From NCBI GenBank assembly GCA_900752785.1, contig CAADWP010000047.1:1-57253 (forward strand): a stretch of DNA of 57,253 bases. Reading direction: 5' to 3'. This stretch comes from an uncultured Ruminococcus sp. (GTDB taxonomy: Bacteria > Bacillota > Clostridia > Oscillospirales > Ruminococcaceae). Numbering within the stretch: position 1 is the stretch's first letter; each line of letters starts with the position of its first letter. The notes beneath the pieces were generated by a model. It searched no databases. It was not told the DNA's origin and was given only the letters and a program-made list of their open reading frames with translations. Of this stretch, positions 8,583 through 17,302 are shown piece after piece. Both the position numbers and the translations under genes were made by a program.

Positions 8583-9719
8583 TTAAACTTTATTTATAAG
8601 AATACCTCTGAGGAATACCAAATCATAAATATTTATGGCATTGTCTCCATTAATATCTGCTAACTGAGCATTGACAAGTTCTCCGCAGCCGTGAAGCCAT
8701 TTACTAAGCATGACAAGGTCTGCCGCCGATAATTCTCCGTCATCATTGACGTCGCCAATAAGCCGACGCAGAGCAAGCTTCTCCTTTATCAGCTTCAACA
8801 ACGAATATTCGCCGGCAGCGTCCTGCGTAAGCTCCCATATCATTATACCGCCGTATTCTTTTGACAAAGCACATTTTTCAGAAATTAAGGAAGCTCCATT
8901 GTAAGCTATGCCGTTATAATTATCTGAATAGAAATTCTGCGGATCTGAAGCTATTATCTTTGAAAACGGCATATACGAATTCCAGTCAAGACTGCCGTCA
9001 GCATTATAACCTCTGCCATAAAACGGTACTCCAAGCACAAGCTTGTCTTTAGAAATATTTTTCTGCTTATGGAAGTAGTCAAGTAATTCTAATGCATAAC
9101 TCATATCGGCATGAGATATTTTGCTCAGGTCGTTATCATAAGCCATTACGTTAATAAAATCAAATTTTGAAAAGGTATCCGCCGAAACTTTTACGCCAAG
9201 CCATCTTGCTGAAGCAGTAGAAAGCTCAAAGCCTCTTTCATCACATAAATTTCGCAAGGAATTTACCCAATCGCCGTAATAATTCCAGATCTCATGACCG
9301 GAATTAAGCTCTAAATCAAGGTCTATACCATCAAAATCATATTTCTCGCAATAATCCATTATCTTTTTGTTGAAATCGTTCATCCTGTTGGAATTGTTAA
9401 TCAGAGGGAGATATCCATCACATCCGCCTGCACCTCCAAGCGCAGCCATTGCCTTAACATTATTCTCATGCGCTTTACAGATTATATTTTCCAGTTCCAT
9501 ATCAGGTATACTGCACGAAATATTACCGTTTTTATCGGGATTGCAAAAGGCTATGTTCAGATGAGTCAGCGCCTCAAAATCAATATTTTTATATACGCTG
9601 TACGCCCAATCCGGAAGATATCCGACAAGCCTTATTACAGATGCGCTTTCCACTCTGAACGGCGCGATATGTATTATTGTACATACCAATAATACAAGTG
9701 TTAACATCCTCTTTTTCAT
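8583..9719 (-). CDS. Secreted GH18 (chitinase/ENGase-like) enzyme with dockerin
   Basis: 378-aa exported protein. It has a signal peptide (1-26), a GH18 TIM barrel (about 28-310) and a C-terminal type I dockerin (about 318-375) with two calcium-loop repeats beginning DVNDDGELSAADL and DINGDNAINIYDL. The GH18 catalytic motif DxxDxDxE is intact as DGIDLDLE (Asp130 to Glu137). It hydrolyses beta-1,4-linked N-acetylglucosamine in chitin, peptidoglycan-like or N-glycan substrates; which one cannot be told. The dockerin predicts docking to a cohesin scaffold at the cell surface. It has its own promoter and terminator, next to two xylanolytic dockerin genes. GGAG lies 8 nt before the ATG. Confidence 0.9.
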   Translation of the reverse strand: MKKRMLTLVLLVCTIIHIAPFRVESASVIRLVGYLPDWAYSVYKNIDFEALTHLNIAFCNPDKNGNISCSIPDMELENIICKAHENNVKAMAALGGAGGCDGYLPLINNSNRMNDFNKKIMDYCEKYDFDGIDLDLELNSGHEIWNYYGDWVNSLRNLCDERGFELSTASARWLGVKVSADTFSKFDFINVMAYDNDLSKISHADMSYALELLDYFHKQKNISKDKLVLGVPFYGRGYNADGSLDWNSYMPFSKIIASDPQNFYSDNYNGIAYNGASLISEKCALSKEYGGIMIWELTQDAAGEYSLLKLIKEKLALRRLIGDVNDDGELSAADLVMLSKWLHGCGELVNAQLADINGDNAINIYDLVFLRGILINKV

Positions 9720-9794
9720 AATTTCTCCTTTTATAAAAGCAGTTAATAAACTCTTGACGCACGATTATAATTACAAATAATAAATTTTATATAT

Positions 9795-9823
9795 AGGATA
9801 CCATGTTTCTATATATTTGTCAA
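9795..9823 (-). promoter_or_regulatory. Promoter of the GH18 gene
   Basis: TTGACA (9823-9818) and TATCCT (9800-9795) on the minus strand are 17 nt apart. A GTGCGTCA octamer, also found in the leaders of both xylanase genes, lies downstream at 9762-9755. Confidence 0.75.
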
Positions 9824-9873
9824 TAACTTCGTATAACAATTTCTCCATAATTTCTAAAAGAACTATTAACAAT

Positions 9874-9947
9874 AAAAACCCCTTAAGAAAGGCTGAGAAT
9901 GAAATGCAACTGACAAAACATTCTTGCCCTTCTAAGGGGAATTTTTA
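9874..9947. terminator. Long-stem terminator after the GH10-CE1 gene
   Basis: AAAAACCCCTTAAGAAAGG (9874-9892) pairs with CCCTTCTAAGGGGAATTTTT (9928-9947) around a loop of about 35 nt. T-runs on both strands make it potentially bidirectional. It follows the xylanase gene by about 20 nt. Confidence 0.75.
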
Positions 9948-9966
9948 TATTACATATTAAACAGGC

Positions 9967-12900
9967 TTATGCATTAAATGCAAATCTTACAAAGTTGTAA
10001 ATATGAGCATGAATACTGTTATCTCCATGATAACCGCTCTCATAATAATGCCAGATATGAGGAACATTATTTTTTGTAAAGTTGTTATGATAACCCTCAG
10101 GAGTGTTGTAAACAACTGTATCGTTTCCTCCTGCCGTGATATAGATCAATGAAGGAGCAGCTTCCTCAGAAGCAAATTTCCATGCTCCTGATGCGCCCGG
10201 TGCAGGGCAAATAGCGCCAACATATCCGAAAAGATCAGGATGCTTCATACCAATGTTGAGAGATTCTCTTCCGCCCATTGAAAATCCTGTTATAGCAGTA
10301 TTCTCTCTGCCCTTTTTAACACTGTATTCTTTTTCAATAAGTGGCATAAGCTCAGTTGTTAAAACGGTATCAAAATTATCATATGCAACATTATTTGCAT
10401 CGTCCATTGCGCTACAGTCATTCTGAGTCTGACTGGAGTAAATGTACGGGAATACAACGATCATATCTTTAGCAGCGCCGTCAGCAATTGCATTGCCGAT
10501 GATCTGACGAGTATACATTGTGCCATTTCCTTTAATAATCATACGATCCTGATTTTCCCAATAGCCGTGCATTACATACATAACAGGATACTCCTTATCT
10601 GTAGAGTAGCCTGCGGGAAGAAGAACATTATACTTCTTCTCTCTCTTGCAGAAGTTTGAGTAATAGCTCTTTGAAACGACTGTGCCATACTGTACTCCTG
10701 CCTTTTCCTGCTTTGAATCCGCAGTTTCATTCATTGCAAGAGACGCCTGAGCTAAAGGAGTATATTCGGAAATCGTCATCATTTTTTCTTCGATCTCAAC
10801 TTCAGGGAATTCAGTGATCTTCCCCATTACATACTGATGAATAAGAACAAGATCAGCAGCCTCAAATTTTCCGTTTCCGTCAACATCGGCAGCTTTCTTT
10901 ACCTTGCTGTCCGTAATTCCGCTTACAATATACTTACGTGCTGCAACAACATCAAATATGTTGATAACGCCGTCAAAATTCACATCGCCGCGAATGGTTA
11001 TTGTAACAGGAGGCTGTCCCTCGCCTGCAATACCTGTACCGTCAACCGCTCCGATAGCCTCGTCAATATAAAAACTTGTAAGCGATTCCTCAGTCTCAAT
11101 ATATATCTTTATATTAGAAGCGTCTTTCGGAATTGTATAACTTGTATTTACAAGCTGTGCCCATGTATCCTGTGGAGCGATAACACTTGCCACCTCATCG
11201 TATGCAGTCTCTCCGGAGCCGTCGGTATACTCGATCTTCATCATGAATTTAACGGCTTCTTCCGTTTTCTGCTTAACATGAGCGCTGAAACTATAAGCCT
11301 CGCCTGCTTTGAAAATACGTGAATCGAGAGCTAAAGCAGCGCCCATCCATGAGGATGTTCTGCCTGAAACAAAGAGCGAATGACTTCCATATTGCGTATA
11401 ATGCTCGGCGTCGCTCTGCGAAACTGTGTTGCCGCCTCTGTTTGTCCAGTTATCATCACCGTTCTCAAATCCGCACTGGTACCACCAGCCATATTCGTTT
11501 GGCTCCGGCGGTTTTGAAGGCGTTGTTCCTACATTTGAACCGTCCCCCCACTTATCGTCGGGAAGCATAGCGGTAAGCGTTTTATACGCTTCCTTAGGAT
11601 TATTATTCGAATCGTAAAGCAAGCCGTTTGAACCGGCAGAAAGCCATGAGTTCGCATCATTCGGTCCCCAGACCTGAACAAGAGTTACCTTACCTTTGTA
11701 CTTTCCGCTCGTATTCACATCCATAGCATGCTGGAAAATAGCCTTATACTTATTTGCCTGATCGGTATAAGAGTATTTGCCGTTTTCAACAGAAATATCA
11801 AGCTCTGATATCTGGAGGTCGCAGCCAATTGAAAGATACATATCCATTGCTGTAATATATGCGTCAGTACCTGCGAATCCTGTAGCGTTTGCAGGAACAT
11901 GGGACTGCATACCCATACCGTCAAGAAGATTTTTTTCATAAAGCGGCTTTACAATAGTATTAATTATACAGTCGCGCTTGTGATCCCAGTACTCATTGTA
12001 ATCGTTATAATAGAGCTTACAGGTTGAAGGAGCGTATTTTCTTGCATATGTGAAAGCCTTTTCAACGAACGCATTACTTCCGTAAACCTGAACCCATGGA
12101 GATTTACCGTTGCCATAACCAGGTTCTCTTGCCCCGCCGTTATTGGCAGTTCTGTTTGAGTCATCAGAAACGCACTCGTTTGCAACGTCGTATGCGTAAA
12201 GGTCAAGAGTAGGATACTGCGTTGCGAAAGCGGCAAACATATTTTTTATGTAGCTTTCCATACGCTGATCCATTACAGATGAATTAACATAAGCGCCGCT
12301 GGCATTAAAGTTCTCTTTGAAGAACCATTCGGGAGTCTGGCTGTGCCAAACAAGAGTATGTCCGCGGAAGCCAAGGTTGTTTTTTACGCAGAAATCGGCA
12401 ATAGCCGCACAACTGTTAAGAGAAACCTTAACGTTCGTATTTGTTGATCCATTCTGAACCAGCGTTGCATCCGGCTTTGTTTCGTTTTCACACTCAATAG
12501 CGTTATGATCCTTGAGCATAACGGCAGTTATAGCAGAATTTTTTACAGTTCCTCCGTTAAGGATATTACCAACACGGAAACCGTAATTAGCAAACTCGTC
12601 CTTTAGACCTTTACCTGCCGGAGCGGCTTTTGCCGCATTTTTAGATCTCTGCTCGGTAATAAGAACGTTATCGAAAGAGAAATCGTTTGTGCTCTCGTTA
12701 TTAATAGTAAGCTTAAATTCATAGCTGTTTTTAGGAGCAGTATACTTTGTTGAGATCTCCGTCCACTCGCCTGCTTTTATCTCTTTGGAAGCAAGCTCTA
12801 CAAGAGTTTCTTCCTCTGTAGTCTCATCCTTACAGAGGAGTGAGAGATGAAATACCTCGTCAAATTCACTATAGACCTGAACGCTGTAATCATATTCCTT

Positions 12901-13179
12901 GCCGCCTGAAAGGTAAAATCCTTTTGAAGAGCTTGCACCTACCTCCGGGGATATACGGTTTGTAACTGTCATTCCTCTCGAACCGTTGACACCTGTTCCG
13001 GGATTGGCAGTAATATCTGCTGTATCAGCATTTGCGTACCAGCCTTCATATGTGACTTCAAAATCGTTGTAAACAAGCTCTGCTGCATAAGTTTCATCGA
13101 GAAACTCCGGCATTGCGCTTACAATACTGCCGCAGCAAGCTATCGCAGTCAGGCTTGCCGCGATTTTTTTCCAATTCAT
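9967..13179 (-). CDS. Bifunctional GH10 xylanase / CE1 feruloyl esterase, XynY-like, with dockerin
   Basis: About 1070 aa, secreted. Order: signal peptide (1-34), CBM22 (about 37-177), GH10 (about 190-545; acid/base Glu335 in DVANE, nucleophile Glu459 in ISELD), second CBM22 (558-712), type I dockerin (730-791), CE1 esterase (about 825-1070; Ser966 in GFSMGG, probable Asp1019 in GGND and His1050). Architecture and length match Clostridium thermocellum XynY. It cuts the xylan backbone and releases ferulate crosslinks, docked on a scaffoldin. The start at 13179 is preferred over 13185 by SD spacing (AGGAGG 7 nt away). The second CBM22 plus dockerin is a near copy of the one in the neighbouring GH30-GH43 gene, and the promoter is shared too. 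Confidence 0.96.
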   Translation of the reverse strand: MNWKKIAASLTAIACCGSIVSAMPEFLDETYAAELVYNDFEVTYEGWYANADTADITANPGTGVNGSRGMTVTNRISPEVGASSSKGFYLSGGKEYDYSVQVYSEFDEVFHLSLLCKDETTEEETLVELASKEIKAGEWTEISTKYTAPKNSYEFKLTINNESTNDFSFDNVLITEQRSKNAAKAAPAGKGLKDEFANYGFRVGNILNGGTVKNSAITAVMLKDHNAIECENETKPDATLVQNGSTNTNVKVSLNSCAAIADFCVKNNLGFRGHTLVWHSQTPEWFFKENFNASGAYVNSSVMDQRMESYIKNMFAAFATQYPTLDLYAYDVANECVSDDSNRTANNGGAREPGYGNGKSPWVQVYGSNAFVEKAFTYARKYAPSTCKLYYNDYNEYWDHKRDCIINTIVKPLYEKNLLDGMGMQSHVPANATGFAGTDAYITAMDMYLSIGCDLQISELDISVENGKYSYTDQANKYKAIFQHAMDVNTSGKYKGKVTLVQVWGPNDANSWLSAGSNGLLYDSNNNPKEAYKTLTAMLPDDKWGDGSNVGTTPSKPPEPNEYGWWYQCGFENGDDNWTNRGGNTVSQSDAEHYTQYGSHSLFVSGRTSSWMGAALALDSRIFKAGEAYSFSAHVKQKTEEAVKFMMKIEYTDGSGETAYDEVASVIAPQDTWAQLVNTSYTIPKDASNIKIYIETEESLTSFYIDEAIGAVDGTGIAGEGQPPVTITIRGDVNFDGVINIFDVVAARKYIVSGITDSKVKKAADVDGNGKFEAADLVLIHQYVMGKITEFPEVEIEEKMMTISEYTPLAQASLAMNETADSKQEKAGVQYGTVVSKSYYSNFCKREKKYNVLLPAGYSTDKEYPVMYVMHGYWENQDRMIIKGNGTMYTRQIIGNAIADGAAKDMIVVFPYIYSSQTQNDCSAMDDANNVAYDNFDTVLTTELMPLIEKEYSVKKGRENTAITGFSMGGRESLNIGMKHPDLFGYVGAICPAPGASGAWKFASEEAAPSLIYITAGGNDTVVYNTPEGYHNNFTKNNVPHIWHYYESGYHGDNSIHAHIYNFVRFAFNA
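10804..11506 (-). repeat. 703-nt coding repeat, copy A (CBM22 plus dockerin)
   Basis: This block encodes residues 558-791 of the GH10-CE1 protein and aligns without gaps to 14965-15667 in the GH30-GH43 gene. By eye, 215 of 234 encoded residues are identical. It points to recent module duplication or gene conversion between neighbours. Confidence 0.9.
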
Positions 13180-13277
13180 ATTCATTCCTCCTAAAATCGT
13201 TTTTCAGCATCGTCAACGCTGAAATAACCATATGTTCCTTACGGAGAAGCAGATGTTGACGCACTAAATATATTACT

Positions 13278-13306
13278 ATTGTACAATTATTAATGAATTG
13301 TTACAA
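13278..13306 (-). promoter_or_regulatory. Promoter of the GH10-CE1 gene
   Basis: TTGTAA (13306-13301) and TACAAT (13283-13278) on the minus strand are 17 nt apart, giving a leader of roughly 90 nt. The same sequence occurs at 17153-17181 before the GH30-GH43 gene. A palindrome abuts the -35 upstream (13308-13329). Confidence 0.75.
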
Positions 13307-13307
13307 C

Positions 13308-13329
13308 CCACATTTTGCAGAAATGGTGG
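13308..13329. promoter_or_regulatory. Candidate operator upstream of GH10-CE1 promoter
   Basis: Imperfect palindrome: CCACCATTT, then CTGC, then AAAATGTGG on the minus strand, immediately upstream of the -35. A better-matched version lies in the same position at 17183-17204, with compensating changes in the arms. It would suit an activator or repressor of xylanase expression. The regulator is not identified in this window. Confidence 0.5.
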
Positions 13330-13469
13330 ACAAAACAAAGTTTTTTAAGCAAATTATATTATAACATACAAAATATCAGAAACTATTTGTGAAAATTGTG
13401 TTTTTATAATACGTTTAATGTTATGTTTTTATGTATGGAATAACAAGATTTAATTTATTTAACTATAAG

Positions 13470-13501
13470 TTTAGCCATACTCACAAAGAAGTATGGCTAA
13501 A
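13470..13501 (-). terminator. Hairpin terminator after the GH30-GH43 gene
   Basis: TTTAGCCATAC (13470-13480) and GTATGGCTAAA (13491-13501) form a perfect 11-bp stem with a 10-nt loop, about 17 nt past the stop codon. The following minus-strand sequence is A/T-rich with only a weak T-run. Confidence 0.65.
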
Positions 13502-13518
13502 CACAAAAATTAATTTTA

Positions 13519-16500
13519 TTACTCGGCGAACTGCCACCAATCTACTTCAGCGTCACCGCTTGATACAAAATAGAGATCCTTGCTGCCTGTTACGGAATCA
13601 ATTACAGGTACTTCAATTTCTTCCATAGATCCGCCTGCGGGAATCTCAACGTATGCAATCGCATTTCCCTTTGCAGAACCAACACAAACCTTGATAACTG
13701 CGCCGTTCTTTGCAGACGCTCTCATTGTGAGACTGCTTGCGCCGCTGCCAAAATCAGCGCCGCTTGTTCTGAACCAATCTCCCTTGCCTACCGCAACTGT
13801 CGTATCGCCAAGACCATTAACTTTAAGATTTTTGGACTGACTTGACATTGTTTCAGCCTGTACCTTGGCATAAGGATCGAGAGATTCGATCTGTGAAACG
13901 CCTTTCATTGAAAGCGTAGCGCTGAATTTACCGCCGGAGAAAGTTGCATTATCAATATGACATGAACGATAGTTATAACCGCTTCCGCCGTTTACGCCCA
14001 TTCTTCTCTCAATAACACGGCTGTGATAAAGAACATAATATTTGCCCTTAAATTCAACAATAGAGTGATGGTTATTTCCGCCGCCATCGATCTGATAAGA
14101 AGCGGGATTCTTAAATACCACACCCTGATATGTGAACGGACCAAGAGGATTCTTAGATGTCATAACACAAATGTCAGCATTATTAAATCCATAGGGATTT
14201 CCGCCTGTATTCCAGTTTGTGCAATATGAGTAGTAGTATGTGCCGTCAGCCTTGAGAATAGACGAGTCCTCAAAAAGATAAGGAGGATTCATTCTCTGAG
14301 CCGAACCGGAAAGACTAACCATATCGTCTCCAAGTTTGATGCAGCGAGCCGTGCCGGGGTCAGCCTGCTTTCCGGAGGGAACGCCGCCGCCTACATAAAG
14401 GTAACCTGTTCCGTCGTCATCAACGAGAACTGCGGGATCAAAAAGCCATTCAACATCGCCGAAACCTGGGGTACTCTTGTTGATAAGAGCCTTGCCGATA
14501 GGATCCCTGAACGGACCAACAGGACTGTCGGCTTCAAGAACGCCTATGCCTCCTGCGCTGTCTGCAAAATAAAGGAAGAATTTGTCCTTACCGTTTATTG
14601 TTTTCCATGCAGCGTCGGGAGCCCATGAAAAGCTTGCCCATTTAGCTGCTCCAACGCCATTATTTCTGCCTGCTACCGGAATTGCGCCGTGATCTGTCCA
14701 GTTTACCAGATCAGCGGATGAAAAACAGTTAATTGTCTGAACATTATAGCTGTTTTCCTTCATTTGACCGTTATTATCGTACTCAAAGGCGTCATTTGTT
14801 GTATAAACGTATAATCTGTCCTTGTAAACCATAAATCCGGGATCTGCGCCAAAACGCTGCGTCCAGAGAACGTTGTTTTCGCCGTCTTTCTTCCAGCTGT
14901 CAAGAGGATTTACCGAATTGAATATCGCTTCCATTTTCTCAGTATCAATTGAGATCTGAGCCTTAGGGAATTCTGTGATCTTGCCCATAACATACTGATG
15001 GATAAGAACAAGATCGGCAGCCTCGAATTTTCCGTTTCTGTCAACATCGGCAGCTTTCTTTACTTTGCTGTCCGTAATTCCGCTTATAATATACTTACGG
15101 GCTGCAACAACATCGAATATGTTGATAACGCCGTCAAAATTTACATCGCCAAGTATAACTATCTTGACTGTAGGCTGTCCCTCGCCTGCAATACCTGTAC
15201 CGTCAACCGCTCCGATAGCCTCGTCAATATAGAAATCTGTGAGCGATTCCTCAGTCTCAATATATATTTTTACATTTGAAGCGTCTTTCGGAATCGTGTA
15301 GCTTGTATTTACGAGCTGCGCCCATGTATCCTTTGGTGCGACCACACTTGCAACCTCGTCATATGCAGTCTCGCCGGAACCGTCTGTATACTCGATCTTC
15401 ATCATAAACTTAACGGCTTCTTCTGTTTTCTGCTTAACGTGAGCGCTGAAGCTGTAAGCCTTGCCTGCTTCAAAAATTTTTGAATTAAGCTCATATGAAG
15501 CGCCCATCCATGAAGATGTTCTGTCAGAAACAAAAAGCGAGTGACTTCCATATTGTGTATAATGCTCGGCGTCACTCTGCGAAACTGTGTTGCCGCCTCT
15601 GTTTGTCCAGTTATCATCGCCGTTCTCAAATCCGCACTGATACCACCAGCCGAACTCGTTAGGCTCCAAAGGCGTGCCGTCGCCTACGTTAACAACGAAC
15701 GTTGAAACGCTGTTTGCAGGAAGCTGTGAGAAAAATCCTGTTTCACTTGCATTCATATTTTTTGTAAGAGCAAGATTTTCATTACTGGAAGTTCTGTATC
15801 GGTCAACATTTGTGATTTTTTCGCCGCTGCCGATATTAAATTCCTGAGTAACCTCGCTTGAACCCTTATTTATTGCAACGATAGCCAACTGACCGTCGTC
15901 ATTTTTATAAGCGGAAACGAGTACATTGCTGTTTGGCTGTTCTGTAGCGGCAATACGAACATCGCCGGGACGTACCCACTTGGAATACTGAGCCATATTA
16001 TAGCCGCGCTTGCTGATTTTTCCGTCCTCAGTCATAAGACCGTAGCTTCTTCTGATGTACCACCATGTATATGCGCTCATATTTCCGACAACAAGAGCAT
16101 TGTGGATGTTTTCAGAAACCTGAAGAGATTCCGGCCAGCGGTTTGCTGAATCAGCCTCGCTGTTTGGAACATAAACCTCAGTCATCCATATTTCCTTGCC
16201 GCACTTTTCAAGCTCGGGATAGTCCATCCAATCTCGTTGCGTACCGTACATATGAGTACCGAACACGTCGCAGTTAGCAAACGCCTTGCTGTTAGCCATG
16301 ATCTTCTGATAGAATTTCTTTCCTCCGTCCTTGACCCATGAAGCAGTCAACGGAGCATATTGGAAAGATTCGGGCGACATAAGTCTTGTGCTTGTTATCT
16401 TATCGCCGTAATTAGCCATAAAATCTACTGCCTCATCGGTTGACCAGTATGTCCATTCGGAAGCGTAGTCAGGCTCATTCTGAACAGATATAGAATAAAG

Positions 16501-16992
16501 ATCAACTCCGTTGTTCTTCATATATGTGCCAAAATCATTAAGATGCTGCGCATAAGCTCCGTAATTCGACTTAGGGATATGAAGCTTGCCGTTGCTTCCG
16601 CCCGATTCAGCAAGATTTGAAGGCGGCTCCCATGGAGAAGCAAAGACCGTAGCTCCCATTTTTGTTGCAAATTTAGCAGTCGGAACGGCTTTGTTCCACT
16701 GATTTTTGTCGGGATTAACAAAAACACGAAGAACAGTAAGACCAAGCTCGTTGGCGCCGTTTCCAAAAGCAGTCTGCCTCTGCGCATCTGTCAGATCCTG
16801 ACCGGTCCATTCGGGGTGATTCATTCCTCCGAAACCTCTAATGGTCTGAAACTCCTGCTGCGTATCAATAACGCAGGCGCCGGCAGCTGAGGCTTCCGTC
16901 TCAGGCTTTTTCGGGATCTGCCATAACGATACAAGCATTAACGACGCCGTAAAAGCAGAAAAAACTTTTGCTGTTGTTTTCTTAAAAACCAT
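13519..16992 (-). CDS. Secreted GH30-CBM22-dockerin-GH43-CBM6 xylanolytic enzyme
   Basis: 1157 aa, secreted. Order: signal peptide (about 1-36), GH30 subfamily 8-like glucuronoxylanase barrel plus side domain (about 40-434; acid/base Glu173 in SVQNEPD, nucleophile Glu272 in WMTEVY), CBM22 (443-600), type I dockerin (615-676), GH43 beta-propeller (about 695-1035; Asp717 in GADPGF, Asp852 in FDPAVL, Glu908 in LFEDSS), and C-terminal CBM6-like module (about 1043-1157). It combines endo-xylanase with arabinofuranosidase or xylosidase activity. The central dockerin is flanked by both catalytic modules. The second calcium loop reads DVDRNGKFEAADL, with Arg in place of the Gly of the neighbour. AAAGGAGG precedes the ATG. 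Confidence 0.94.
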   Translation of the reverse strand: MVFKKTTAKVFSAFTASLMLVSLWQIPKKPETEASAAGACVIDTQQEFQTIRGFGGMNHPEWTGQDLTDAQRQTAFGNGANELGLTVLRVFVNPDKNQWNKAVPTAKFATKMGATVFASPWEPPSNLAESGGSNGKLHIPKSNYGAYAQHLNDFGTYMKNNGVDLYSISVQNEPDYASEWTYWSTDEAVDFMANYGDKITSTRLMSPESFQYAPLTASWVKDGGKKFYQKIMANSKAFANCDVFGTHMYGTQRDWMDYPELEKCGKEIWMTEVYVPNSEADSANRWPESLQVSENIHNALVVGNMSAYTWWYIRRSYGLMTEDGKISKRGYNMAQYSKWVRPGDVRIAATEQPNSNVLVSAYKNDDGQLAIVAINKGSSEVTQEFNIGSGEKITNVDRYRTSSNENLALTKNMNASETGFFSQLPANSVSTFVVNVGDGTPLEPNEFGWWYQCGFENGDDNWTNRGGNTVSQSDAEHYTQYGSHSLFVSDRTSSWMGASYELNSKIFEAGKAYSFSAHVKQKTEEAVKFMMKIEYTDGSGETAYDEVASVVAPKDTWAQLVNTSYTIPKDASNVKIYIETEESLTDFYIDEAIGAVDGTGIAGEGQPTVKIVILGDVNFDGVINIFDVVAARKYIISGITDSKVKKAADVDRNGKFEAADLVLIHQYVMGKITEFPKAQISIDTEKMEAIFNSVNPLDSWKKDGENNVLWTQRFGADPGFMVYKDRLYVYTTNDAFEYDNNGQMKENSYNVQTINCFSSADLVNWTDHGAIPVAGRNNGVGAAKWASFSWAPDAAWKTINGKDKFFLYFADSAGGIGVLEADSPVGPFRDPIGKALINKSTPGFGDVEWLFDPAVLVDDDGTGYLYVGGGVPSGKQADPGTARCIKLGDDMVSLSGSAQRMNPPYLFEDSSILKADGTYYYSYCTNWNTGGNPYGFNNADICVMTSKNPLGPFTYQGVVFKNPASYQIDGGGNNHHSIVEFKGKYYVLYHSRVIERRMGVNGGSGYNYRSCHIDNATFSGGKFSATLSMKGVSQIESLDPYAKVQAETMSSQSKNLKVNGLGDTTVAVGKGDWFRTSGADFGSGASSLTMRASAKNGAVIKVCVGSAKGNAIAYVEIPAGGSMEEIEVPVIDSVTGSKDLYFVSSGDAEVDWWQFAE
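14965..15667 (-). repeat. 703-nt coding repeat, copy B (CBM22 plus dockerin)
   Basis: Encodes residues 443-676 of the GH30-GH43 protein and is the gap-free partner of 10804-11506. The 19 residue differences are scattered, with a cluster around residues 499-509 (loop of the CBM22). Confidence 0.9.
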
Positions 16993-17152
16993 TTAATATC
17001 CTCCTTTTATAATTCTTTTACTGCATTACCAAAAGAATTATTATATTTAATTTCGCCCTTAGCCATGCTTACGAAAGAGCAGCAACGACCAACATTGAAA
17101 TACATCTGCGCTTGCCTGAATAAGCATACGCTGACGCACTAAATATATTACT

Positions 17153-17181
17153 ATTGTACAATTATTAATGAATTGTTACAA
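17153..17181 (-). promoter_or_regulatory. Promoter of the GH30-GH43 gene
   Basis: TTGTAA (17181-17176) and TACAAT (17158-17153) on the minus strand are 17 nt apart, identical to the GH10-CE1 promoter including the spacer. Confidence 0.75.
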
Positions 17182-17182
17182 C

Positions 17183-17204
17183 CCACAATTTGCAGAAATA
17201 GTGG
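17183..17204. promoter_or_regulatory. Candidate operator upstream of GH30-GH43 promoter
   Basis: CCACTATTT, then CTGC, then AAATTGTGG on the minus strand; the arms match at 8 of 9 positions. Same position relative to the -35 as the 13308-13329 palindrome. Confidence 0.5.
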
Positions 17205-17302
17205 ATAAAATGAAGTTTTTTAAGCAAATTATATTATAACGCACAAAATGTCGGAAATAATTTGTGAAAAATGCGTTTATTCCTGTACGGTAATGCGTAA
17301 AA

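Larger units (their letters stand above)
13180..13518. other. 339-nt intergenic region between two xylanolytic genes
   Basis: Holds, from right to left, the terminator of the GH30-GH43 gene (13470-13501), an AT-rich upstream block (about 13307-13400) conserved at 17182-17280, the candidate operator, the promoter (13278-13306), a GTGCGTCA octamer (13264-13257), and the SD of the GH10-CE1 gene. No coding sequence is seen. Confidence 0.8.
16993..17302. other. 310-nt intergenic region upstream of the GH30-GH43 gene
   Basis: Holds the SD, a leader of about 150 nt, a GTGCGTCA octamer (17139-17132), the promoter and operator, and an AT-rich block to about 17280 that matches the region before the GH10-CE1 gene. 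A weak imperfect hairpin at about 17291-17312 overlaps the ychF stop. No coding sequence is seen. Confidence 0.75.
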
